A program made the translations under genes and the position numbers. Below the pieces are notes generated by a model. That model was not told the origin of the DNA. It did no database searches and saw nothing but the letters and a program-made list of their open reading frames with translations. A stretch of 64,000 bases of DNA. Origin: Candidatus Jettenia ecosi. GTDB lineage: Bacteria > Planctomycetota > Brocadiia > Brocadiales > Brocadiaceae. Location: assembly GCA_005524015.1 (NCBI GenBank), contig SULG01000004.1, positions 20,485 through 84,484 on the forward strand, written 5' to 3'. This document shows positions 18,354 to 25,042 of the stretch, in pieces. The first letter of the stretch is position 1, and every line of letters begins with the position of its first letter.

Positions 18354-19919
18354 ATGTTTATTAAAAAAAGAGAGATCATTCTTACCATTAATAAAATCAT
18401 CTTCTCTAGCCTTGATATACGGGAAGTTTACCAAACAATGGGTAAGGAACTTTTAAAGGTAATTGATTTCGACCGTATGAGTGTTACTCTTATTAGTGAA
18501 AATAACAATTTATATGAAACCTTTGTGCTCTCAAAGGATTACGGATATACAGACCTCAAAGAGGGTGTATTATATCCGATGGAAGGAAGTTTAATGAAAA
18601 GAGTAGTTCAATTTCGTGAACCGGTACTTGTTGATGATACATCAAAAGGCCGATTTCTTACCGATGCTGTACTATTTAAAGAGAACATTCGCTCAAGATT
18701 GGGATTTCCCCTTGATTACAAAGGGCGCATAATCGGCAGCGTAAATTTTGGGAGTAAGCGAAAAGATTATTACACAAGAAAGCATATTGATTTTCTTTCG
18801 CAAATCGCGCCTCAGTTAGCTATGGCAATCGAAAATACAAGACTTTTCAACAAAATTAAAGAAGCGGAGAAGAAGTACAGGACAGTTATCGAAAACTCGC
18901 CGGATATTATCTTTGAGTGTATGAAAGATGGGAATTTTTCTCTTATGAGCCCTTCCGTGGAAGGAATAACAGGTTATCCGCTCCATGAATTTTATGATAA
19001 TCGGGGTTACGGACTCGCCCTTTGTCATCCGGAAGACCAGGAAAGAGTACACCATGAAATACTCCAGGTATTACAGGGCGTCAATAGAAATTTAATGAAT
19101 CTGGAGTTTCGGATCATTCATAAGCAAGGTCAGATTGTCTGGCTCTCTCTTGAGATACTTCCCATTATTCAGGAAAATACGATCATTGGCATTGAAGGTT
19201 TTTGTCGTAATATTACCGAAAGAAAACGATTAGAGGAGCTAAAAGATATTCTCATCCGGGATGTTACCCATGAACTCAAGACGCCTGTCGCTAAGATAGA
19301 AATGGCTCTTGATATGTTTCAACGTTCTGTTTTAGCTGGAAATAAAGGTATGCCGGAAAGGGGCTATCAAATCAATAAAATTCTTCGAAATAATATCAGG
19401 CGATTAAAGAACATAATTAAAAACATACTTGATATATCTAAGTTAGAATCGGGAACGGAATCGTTAAAATTATCTGATATCTCATTGGTTGAATTAGTAA
19501 AAACATCTGTTAATGAACTGAAAGATACGGCCGATCAAAAAGAAAATATCCTTCTGTATCAAATACCTTCTGACATTCCCATAATTAAAGCAGACCGGGA
19601 TAAGATACTTCATTTGATAACCCATCTGGTGGACAATGCTATAAAATTTACGGAACGTGGAAAAATCAACATATCGGCACGAAAGCTCCCTGATACCGTG
19701 GAGTTAACCATAGAAGATACTGGCAGAGGTTTGGATGAAGGGGTACAAAAACGCGTATTTGAAAAATTTTATAAAGAAATACCCTCAGCCTATGGGTCAG
19801 GAATAGGTCTTGCCATTTGTAAAAACATTGTACAGATGCATAAAGGAAATATCTGGGTAGAATCTGAAGGCAAGGGAAAAGGATCACGGTTCAAATTTAT
19901 CTTACCAATCAAATCATAA
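18354..19919 (+). CDS. Soluble GAF-PAS sensor histidine kinase
   Basis: The 521-residue protein has no transmembrane segment. The GAF domain spans about 12-165 (IDFDRMSVTLIS ... APQLAMAIENTRLF), PAS about 170-290 (ENSPDIIFEC ... GFCRNITERKR), HisKA about 293-370 with phosphoacceptor His in VTHELKTPVAK, and HATPase_c about 400-520 (EDTGRG, GSGIGLAICK). It is a cytosolic sensor of unknown ligand with no adjacent response regulator in its operon; the single-receiver protein at 21054 is a possible partner. It follows the macrodomain gene by 12 bp. ATG 18354 is used because the ATG at 18341, overlapping the previous stop, is out of frame. Confidence 0.9.
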   Translation: MFIKKREIILTINKIIFSSLDIREVYQTMGKELLKVIDFDRMSVTLISENNNLYETFVLSKDYGYTDLKEGVLYPMEGSLMKRVVQFREPVLVDDTSKGRFLTDAVLFKENIRSRLGFPLDYKGRIIGSVNFGSKRKDYYTRKHIDFLSQIAPQLAMAIENTRLFNKIKEAEKKYRTVIENSPDIIFECMKDGNFSLMSPSVEGITGYPLHEFYDNRGYGLALCHPEDQERVHHEILQVLQGVNRNLMNLEFRIIHKQGQIVWLSLEILPIIQENTIIGIEGFCRNITERKRLEELKDILIRDVTHELKTPVAKIEMALDMFQRSVLAGNKGMPERGYQINKILRNNIRRLKNIIKNILDISKLESGTESLKLSDISLVELVKTSVNELKDTADQKENILLYQIPSDIPIIKADRDKILHLITHLVDNAIKFTERGKINISARKLPDTVELTIEDTGRGLDEGVQKRVFEKFYKEIPSAYGSGIGLAICKNIVQMHKGNIWVESEGKGKGSRFKFILPIKS

Positions 19920-19985
19920 CTCATAGAGAAATAAAGAGGTTATTCCAGGACCCTTCGTATGAAACCAAATATATTGTGCAATTCA

Positions 19986-20086
19986 AGTCCGAAGGGATGA
20001 CATCTCTGTATCCTGTACCACCCCTTCGGGGTTCACGATCCTTTTCTCTCTTTTTTGCTATAATCATAACATCCCCACGGGATTAG
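19986..20086. repeat. Dispersed repeat with CCCTTCGGGG arms (copy 1)
   Basis: TCCGAAGGG near 19988 is mirrored by CCCCTTCGGGG (20021-20031). It is followed by a tail TATAATCATAACATCCC and ACGGGATTA ending near 20085. The same layout, including the tail, occurs at 62388-62518, identifying a mobile or duplicated repeat family. Confidence 0.55.
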
Positions 20087-20111
20087 GTAGAGGCGCAAAA
20101 TCTTGTGCCTC
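20087..20111. repeat. Degenerate copy of the GTAGAGACGCAAAA palindrome
   Basis: GTAGAGGCGCAAAA at 20087-20100 is followed by TCTTGTGCCTC (20101-20111), a hairpin of the same family as 46644-46671 and 60204-60231. Paired substitutions (GGC with GCC) keep the stem. Confidence 0.6.
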
Positions 20112-20180
20112 CGGTGAAGCTGAACGCATCTGCGTGCCAGAATCAACCTATACGAGAAGACGCAACATCTTGCATCTCTA

Positions 20181-20330
20181 GTAACAATTTAGTTTTTTGA
20201 AAAAGTAGGGGCGAAGCATTTGCCAGTTTGAGTATGAATGCATGTATGCCAAATTATAGCAAATGCTTCGCCCCTACATTGCGCGGCAAACATCGCTATT
20301 ATTGGAATTTTTCAAAAACTAAATTGTTAC
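20181..20330. mobile_element. 150-bp MITE-like element with terminal inverted repeats and 8-bp target duplication
   Basis: The ends read GTAACAATTTAGTTTTTTG (from 20181) and, on the other strand from 20330, GTAACAATTTAGTTTTTG, identical except for one T. An inner inverted repeat pairs GTAGGGGCGAAGCATTTGC (20205-20223) with its complement at 20259-20277. CATCTCTA occurs directly before the element (20173-20180) and directly after it (20331-20338), an 8-bp target-site duplication. Removing the element restores a member of the AGACGCAAAATCTTGCG palindrome family. There is no coding capacity, so it must be moved in trans. Confidence 0.8.
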
Positions 20331-20399
20331 CATCTCTACAATTTTCAATCGTTAATCACTATAGCATAATTTAGTAAATCTACGTTTTATTCTGAAGCT

Positions 20400-20759
20400 T
20401 TAAGCTGACCATATCTCAAGACGATTTCCCTCCGGATCAAACAAAAAAAAGGATCGTCCCCCCCAGGGATGGTCTGAAATCTTTCCTATACGTACCCCCT
20501 TAGCGAATAACCCCTGCCACGCTTCATCGGCTTTATCCACTTGAAAAGCAAGCGTCAAACCCTGACCGTTTGCACTTTTAATAGTAGCGCGTTTCTCGTT
20601 TGCCACGCTTAAACGAGCGCAGTCATTTACTTTGAACTCTATAAACCAGTCATTTCTAAACGTTATTGGAAAACCGAGAGTATCGCGATAAAAGGCAACT
20701 GTCTCTTGCCAGCAACGGCAATACAATATTGTATTAACTACACGAATTGATTCTCTCAT
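20400..20759 (-). CDS. Glyoxalase/bleomycin-resistance-fold (VOC) protein
   Basis: The 119-residue protein is one vicinal-oxygen-chelate domain: paired beta-alpha-beta units, the central FYRDTLGFPI and the C-terminal FFLFDPEGNRLEIW with its likely metal-ligand Glu. Members include glyoxalase I, dioxygenases and antibiotic-binding proteins; the substrate cannot be deduced. It is a monocistronic gene on the minus strand, downstream of the MITE-containing gap and divergent from the response regulator at 21054. Confidence 0.8.
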   Translation of the reverse strand: MRESIRVVNTILYCRCWQETVAFYRDTLGFPITFRNDWFIEFKVNDCARLSVANEKRATIKSANGQGLTLAFQVDKADEAWQGLFAKGVRIGKISDHPWGGRSFFLFDPEGNRLEIWSA

Positions 20760-21053
20760 TTAGCATTTCCCACCATAGAATTATGCAATTAACGATAACT
20801 TTTACCAGAGACTATCCGTAGTTTTATATCATACCTAAAGATAAGAACATATCAAAACAAACATAGACAAACAAGCATTAAATTCCCTTGAAAGCTTTTA
20901 AATTACTGGTAAAATCAAAGAATATTAAAAGACATAAAAGTATACAGGAAATACGAAAAATTGTTTATAACTATTTTGCCAATACGCTGGAAAACCTATA
21001 CCGGTAGAGAAGAAACGAAATACAAATAATCTTTTCAAAGGAGTTGAAGAGAA

Positions 21054-21422
21054 ATGAAGGAATTACTAATTGTAGAAGATGACTCGGAAATGCAAGAATT
21101 TTATAAAGATATGCTTCAAGGGGAACAGTTTACCGTTACCCTCGCTTCAAATGCTGATGATGGACTCAAAAAAATAAAAGAAAATACGTATGATATGGTA
21201 ATACTTGATATTTTAATGGAAGGCGTTACAGGAGACAGACTATTTGCTTTACTCAGAAAGGACAGCCGATACAGAAATGTACCGGTTATTATGGCTTCTG
21301 TATTAGAGGAAAAGGCTTACCGGTGTTTCCAGGCATTAGGAAATATTTCATTTTTAGAAAAACCTTTTAACAAAGAAAGACTTTTGAGTGAAATAACAAA
21401 AAGGCTCGATAATTCCAAATAA
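21054..21422 (+). CDS. Single-domain response regulator (CheY-like)
   Basis: The 122-residue protein is a receiver only. Asp9/Asp10 (VEDD), phosphoacceptor Asp52 (VILDILMEG) and a conserved Lys in FLEKPF are present. AAAGGAGTTG lies just upstream of the ATG. With no output domain it must act on a partner protein or serve as a phosphate sink. It is the nearest receiver to two orphan kinases, the soluble kinase (18354) and the Amt fusion (14761), but pairing is not proven. It lies upstream of the GEMM-like RNA. Confidence 0.9.
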   Translation: MKELLIVEDDSEMQEFYKDMLQGEQFTVTLASNADDGLKKIKENTYDMVILDILMEGVTGDRLFALLRKDSRYRNVPVIMASVLEEKAYRCFQALGNISFLEKPFNKERLLSEITKRLDNSK

Positions 21423-21551
21423 CGTAACAAATACTCAACCAGGTAACCTTTCTTTCTATATTATTACCTCCAGATTATCTCTTATGCCTTTAAGATTTTA
21501 TATTTTTCTTGAAATACCGGGATATGCATGTTATTTAAGATATATAGTACA

Positions 21552-21660
21552 TTACGATAAAGGCAAACCCTGAGTAATCAGGGGACGCAAAGGAAAGGGT
21601 CTTGTAACCGTGGAGAGTGTTCGTGAAACAGTGTCAGCATAAGTAACTGACACTTACACT
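21552..21660 (+). promoter_or_regulatory. GEMM / cyclic-di-GMP-I-like riboswitch candidate
   Basis: GGCAAACC (21562-21569), a hairpin CCTGA-GTAA-TCAGG with a GNRA loop, then GGGACGCAAAG (21582-21592) and GGGTCT (21597-21602) appear in the order and spacing of the cyclic-di-GMP-I (GEMM) aptamer. TTACGA (21552-21557) can pair with TCGTGA (21621-21626) to close it. The usual 3' segment (GGGUUGCC-like) is not obvious and the base pairing after GACGCAAAG is atypical, so this may be a variant or a degenerate copy. A GTGTCAG/CTGACAC hairpin (21631-21654) and a terminator follow. Confidence 0.5.
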
Positions 21661-21686
21661 CATAACTGACACGATAGAAATAAGAT

Positions 21687-21743
21687 AGCCTTACTGCCGA
21701 AGATGTTCTTGTTGAATATCTTGACAGTAAGGCTTTTTGTTTT
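21687..21743 (+). terminator. Intrinsic terminator downstream of the GEMM-like RNA
   Basis: AGCCTTACTG (21687-21696) pairs perfectly with CAGTAAGGCT (21725-21734), with an inner AAGAT/ATCTT extension, followed by TTTTTGTTTT. The 5' arm GCCTT could alternatively pair with AAGGC at 21560-21564 inside the aptamer, which would give a terminator/antiterminator switch. It could also simply end the response-regulator transcript. Confidence 0.75.
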
Positions 21744-21869
21744 AAAGAACTTCCCATATCAATAGTAAAAAGTGAATCTGATCTGAGAGAATTTTTCTCT
21801 TTAAAAAAACCGAAACTAACCTTACGGACCATATTTGCGATCATCGATACAACATCATGAGAGGAGGTG

Positions 21870-21932
21870 ATGGTTGAATCTTTAAAATTTTTTATTTTAT
21901 GTATCAAGTTTGATGCACGTACATTGGGATAG
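21870..21932 (+). CDS. Possible 20-residue small ORF with a strong ribosome-binding site
   Basis: GAGGAGGTG (21861-21869) immediately precedes an ATG at 21870 opening a 20-codon frame (MVESLKFFILCIKFDARTLG). The Shine-Dalgarno match is strong but very close to the ATG. It lies between the terminator and the secreted-peptide gene and may be a leader peptide or chance. Confidence 0.25.
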   Translation: MVESLKFFILCIKFDARTLG

Positions 21933-22082
21933 AGCCAATGAGTGACTAACTTTTATTTTATATAAATTAATGATGCGCGCAAACATCCGGAGGGATATTC
22001 CTGAAATTGATTTATGGATAGTTTTAGGAAAAAATATGTCCTTTATTTTCATACTTTTTCATTAAATTAAAAGGAGATGCCT

Positions 22083-22262
22083 ATGTTTAAAAAAATTGGT
22101 ATTACCGCGACGTTTGTGGGCGCATTGATGCTCAGTATAGGTACGGTTAACACTTTTGCGAAGGAACCTAATTGTCCGGATGCTTGCAAATGCCCAGATA
22201 CGATAAAATGTGATCCAGAATGTGTGAAGGGAAAGACAGATAAATGTATTTGTAAACATTAA
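22083..22262 (+). CDS. Small secreted Cys-rich peptide
   Basis: The 59-residue precursor has a signal peptide (MFKKIGITATFVGALMLS, ending near NTFA) and a mature part of about 33 residues with eight cysteines in CPDACKCPD, CDPEC and CICK. AAGGAG (22071-22076) lies 6 bases before the ATG at 22083; the in-frame ATG at 22077 touches the ribosome-binding site and is unlikely. Eight cysteines in so short a peptide suggest metal binding (metallothionein-like) or several disulfides. The family is unknown. Being downstream of the GEMM-like RNA and terminator, it may be c-di-GMP regulated. A strong terminator follows. Confidence 0.7.
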   Translation: MFKKIGITATFVGALMLSIGTVNTFAKEPNCPDACKCPDTIKCDPECVKGKTDKCICKH

Positions 22263-22286
22263 ACACAGCCCAAAGCTTTCTCTATT

Positions 22287-22326
22287 CAGAAGCGCCTTGT
22301 ATTAATATAAGGCGCTTCTGATTTTA
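22287..22326 (+). terminator. Intrinsic terminator of the secreted-peptide gene
   Basis: CAGAAGCGCCTT (22287-22298) and AAGGCGCTTCTG (22309-22320) form a perfect 12-bp stem with a 10-base loop, followed by ATTTTAT. It lies 24 bp after the stop codon. Confidence 0.85.
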
Positions 22327-22365
22327 TAACTATGAGACCGGCGAATACAAATTTTGGAGAGGAAA

Positions 22366-22548
22366 ATGAGGAAAATAACAAAAAAGAGAATAGGGCACTG
22401 GTGGAAAAATCCTAAAAATGAACTGTTTGATGAAAGTCATACATTAAGAACTTACTGGGATGAGGAAAAATATTGTTTCAGATGTGGAAACTGCAATACA
22501 GAAGTCAAAGAAGGTACTGTTTGTAAATGTGCTAAGGAAAATACATAA
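22366..22548 (+). CDS. Small zinc-ribbon-like protein
   Basis: The 60-residue protein is basic at the N terminus (MRKITKKRIGHWWKNPKN) and carries CFRCGNC and CKC in its C-terminal half. Five cysteines in this arrangement suggest a rudimentary zinc or metal site. GGAGAGG (22357-22363) precedes the ATG at 22366; an upstream TTG at 22354 would overlap that site and is rejected. There is no signal peptide, so it is cytoplasmic. Function and family are unknown. Confidence 0.55.
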   Translation: MRKITKKRIGHWWKNPKNELFDESHTLRTYWDEEKYCFRCGNCNTEVKEGTVCKCAKENT

Positions 22549-22603
22549 TAGTATATTTTATAGTAACCTATTGGAGTATATCTTTACAAAGTTTATTCTG
22601 TAG

Positions 22604-23200
22604 TTATTTTTTATCTATCTTTTTTTCAAGTTTTTCAACTGCTTCTCTGATGGCTTCACTTGCCAACACAACTTCATCCTTATAAGGCACGCTCTTGTTT
22701 GCTTCTATAGACCATAAGATTTTTCCTTGTTTTGTATCAATACAATCAGCTTTAAAAGATACTTTTCCACACTGGTAGATTGCCGCATTCGATAACTCAA
22801 GCTTATATACTTTACCAATAACCACAGCATCTACCCCTAATATTCTTCCCAGAGCAATATAATCTCTCTCTCTCATCAGTTCTTCTTTTATGTCTTCAGC
22901 TTTTAATATACTCCTAATTTCCGAGCGCGTTAAGATATGATATCTTCCCCAATCTGACAATGCATCGGTCATCATACCTGCAAGCATTTCACCCGCATCA
23001 GGATTACCGATTGTTTTGATAAAGAGACCCTTCACTTCATCTTTCTGAATATGTTCATCATCAAAACACATCACGGCTAACGTATTTCTATGGTTATAAG
23101 GTATCTCCCTCTCTACATATGCTTCAGTCATAGAGACCATCCTGCAGCCAGAACATATCATATATATTACTAGGATAAAGAACAAAAATAGCCTATTCAT
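22604..23200 (-). CDS. Putative CsgG/TolB-N-like periplasmic (lipo)protein
   Basis: The 198-residue protein starts with a hydrophobic signal ending MICSGC; Cys19 may be lipidated although the lipobox is imperfect. The mature part (NTLAVMCFDD ... YHILTRSEIRSILK ... YIALGRILGVDAVVIGKV ... GKILWSIEA) follows the fold of CsgG-like and lipoprotein 'penicillin-binding activator' families, which assemble outer-envelope factors or export polymers. It ends in a charged helix (EAVEKLEKKIDKK). It is monocistronic and convergent with the small zinc-ribbon gene. Confidence 0.65.
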   Translation of the reverse strand: MNRLFLFFILVIYMICSGCRMVSMTEAYVEREIPYNHRNTLAVMCFDDEHIQKDEVKGLFIKTIGNPDAGEMLAGMMTDALSDWGRYHILTRSEIRSILKAEDIKEELMRERDYIALGRILGVDAVVIGKVYKLELSNAAIYQCGKVSFKADCIDTKQGKILWSIEANKSVPYKDEVVLASEAIREAVEKLEKKIDKK

Positions 23201-23668
23201 ACATTCTCCTTAAAAGGTTGCAAAATTTATCCTGATTCGTTCTCTACCGGTAACGTAAGCTTATGAAAAAAAATATTCTCACTGTAAAATTTATAATCCA
23301 TGAATTCACGTAGGAGGGCATGGTATATCATAGTCAGATAGTATTTTCGGCTACTGTGTGAGCTTATCGTAGTGATAATAAAACGAAATTGGAAAATAAA
23401 TTTCAAAAATGAAATGGTAGTATTTTATCATAATTTGCCTGTATAATCTAAAACAATTAATCACTATTTAGCTAAGTCTTTGTTGTATAAACATTAATAT
23501 TATATTCTAAGATAATAATTATTTTGGAATACTATTTGTGTATTACCCTATTCGTTTTAGATTAAAATTTAAATTTCATATTGAGTAGCTCATAACGGGC
23601 ATAATATTTAACTTAAGCTTATTGTTATTTTATACATAAGGAGAAAATATGGATAATGGAGAAAAGAT
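23201..23668. other. 468-bp AT-rich divergent promoter region
   Basis: Separates the CsgG-like gene (minus) and sbtA (plus). Very AT-rich at the sbtA side. AAGGAG at 23638-23643 leads to an ATG at 23649 that opens a 16-codon frame running into sbtA out of frame (ending at 23699). This could couple translation. No repeat of the dispersed families and no structured RNA were recognised. Confidence 0.4.
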
Positions 23669-24664
23669 ATGGATATTGGTCTTATTATTAATAATTTAGT
23701 GCATCCCCCGGTTCTTTTCTTCTTTCTCGGAATGATTGCATCGTTCTGTAAATCAGACCTCAAGATCCCCGACCCCCTACCCAAGCTTTTCTCACTCTAC
23801 CTGTTACTTGCTATAGGATTTCATGGTGGAGTCGAGCTTCGTAAAACAGGCATCAATCAGGAAGTTATTTTTTCCTTGTCTGCTGGTATACTAATGGCTA
23901 TTATTGTACCGATATATACGTTCTTTATTTTAAAGATTAAATTAGACGCTTATAATGCTGCAGCAATTGCTGCAACATATGGTTCCATAAGTGCGGTAAC
24001 GTTTATAACCGCTGTCACTTTTCTTCAGACATTAGGTCTTGAGCCTGGAGGGTATATGGTAGCAGCGCTGGCGCTTATGGAATCTCCGGCAATCGTTATC
24101 GGTATTATCTTAGCAAGATTATTTGCCCCGAATAATAAAGAAGGGAATCACTTTTCCTGGGGTATGGTCATGAAGGAGGCATTCCTGAATGGTTCTGTAT
24201 TACTTATATCCGGTAGTCTTTTGATTGGATTAGCTTCAGGTGAAGAAGGATGGGATACTCTAAAACCTTTTACAAAAGACATCTTCAAAGGAATGCTAAG
24301 CTTTTTTCTTCTTGATATGGGGCTTTTGGCGGCAAAAAGAATTGGTGATCTGAGAAGCGCAGGATTCTTTTTACCACCTTTTGCGATATTAGTTCCGGTT
24401 CTTAATGCGTGTGTTGGTATTTTTATAGCAAAGCTCATACATTTGCAGCCAGAAAATGCCCTCGTGTTTTCGGTACTTTGTGCCAGCGCTTCATATATTG
24501 CAGTCCCTGCAGCTATGCGATTGTCGCTTCCTGAGGCAAATCCAAGTTTATTCGTTCCCATGGCTTTAGCTATTACCTTCCCGTTCAATATTATCGTAGG
24601 AATACCTTTGTATTACTATTTAATTTTGAGAACTGATCAATGGATTCCCTTATTTTGGAAATAA
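23669..24664 (+). CDS. sbtA: SbtA-type sodium-dependent bicarbonate transporter
   Basis: The 331-residue integral membrane protein has about ten hydrophobic segments. It shows the SbtA/DUF897 pattern: GFHGGVELRKTG, the paired half motif YGSISAVTFITAV, LMESPAIVIGIILARL and, near the end, CASASYIAVPAAMRL. SbtA is a high-affinity Na+/HCO3- symporter in cyanobacteria and occurs in other bacteria. For an autotroph it would supply inorganic carbon. ATG 23669 has GGAG 9 bases upstream and yields the canonical N terminus. The sbtB regulator follows 4 bp after the stop. Confidence 0.9.
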   Translation: MDIGLIINNLVHPPVLFFFLGMIASFCKSDLKIPDPLPKLFSLYLLLAIGFHGGVELRKTGINQEVIFSLSAGILMAIIVPIYTFFILKIKLDAYNAAAIAATYGSISAVTFITAVTFLQTLGLEPGGYMVAALALMESPAIVIGIILARLFAPNNKEGNHFSWGMVMKEAFLNGSVLLISGSLLIGLASGEEGWDTLKPFTKDIFKGMLSFFLLDMGLLAAKRIGDLRSAGFFLPPFAILVPVLNACVGIFIAKLIHLQPENALVFSVLCASASYIAVPAAMRLSLPEANPSLFVPMALAITFPFNIIVGIPLYYYLILRTDQWIPLFWK

Positions 24665-24668
24665 AAAT

Positions 24669-24974
24669 ATGAAAAGAGTGGTAAAAGTAGAAATAATAAC
24701 AGATGCTCTTGAAGTTGAAAATATTATTAAACTCCTTGAAGAGGTTGGGGTTTCCGGTTACAGTGTTATAAAAGATGTAACAGGAAAAGGCCATCGGGGA
24801 GTGCGGTCTGGTTATGCATTCTCAGATTTATTTAAAAACAGTTACATATTAGTTGTGGGTGAGGAAAATCAGATGCATAAGGTCGTAGAGGCTATAAAGC
24901 CTATTATAAAAAAGTTTGGTGGGCTTTGTATCGTCTCTGATGTTATATTGAGAATACACAGAGGTGATGACTGA
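24669..24974 (+). CDS. sbtB: SbtB-type PII-like regulator of the bicarbonate transporter
   Basis: The 101-residue protein has the ferredoxin-like PII fold: KRVVKVEIITDALEVENI for the first beta-alpha unit, then GVSGYSVIKDVTGKGHRG leading into a T-loop (about 45-57), and ILVVGEENQMHKVVEAIKPI. Cyanobacterial SbtB binds adenine nucleotides and cAMP and blocks SbtA when AMP/ADP is high. The C-terminal CGPxGC redox loop of cyanobacterial SbtB is absent here. It lies 4 bp downstream of sbtA, an operon arrangement that supports both assignments. Confidence 0.88.
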   Translation: MKRVVKVEIITDALEVENIIKLLEEVGVSGYSVIKDVTGKGHRGVRSGYAFSDLFKNSYILVVGEENQMHKVVEAIKPIIKKFGGLCIVSDVILRIHRGDD

Positions 24975-25042
24975 ATTTCCTCGGGAAAGTTCTACCCTGT
25001 TGGATCAGATAGAAGAACAAGCGCTATCGTTGTGTGAAGTAA

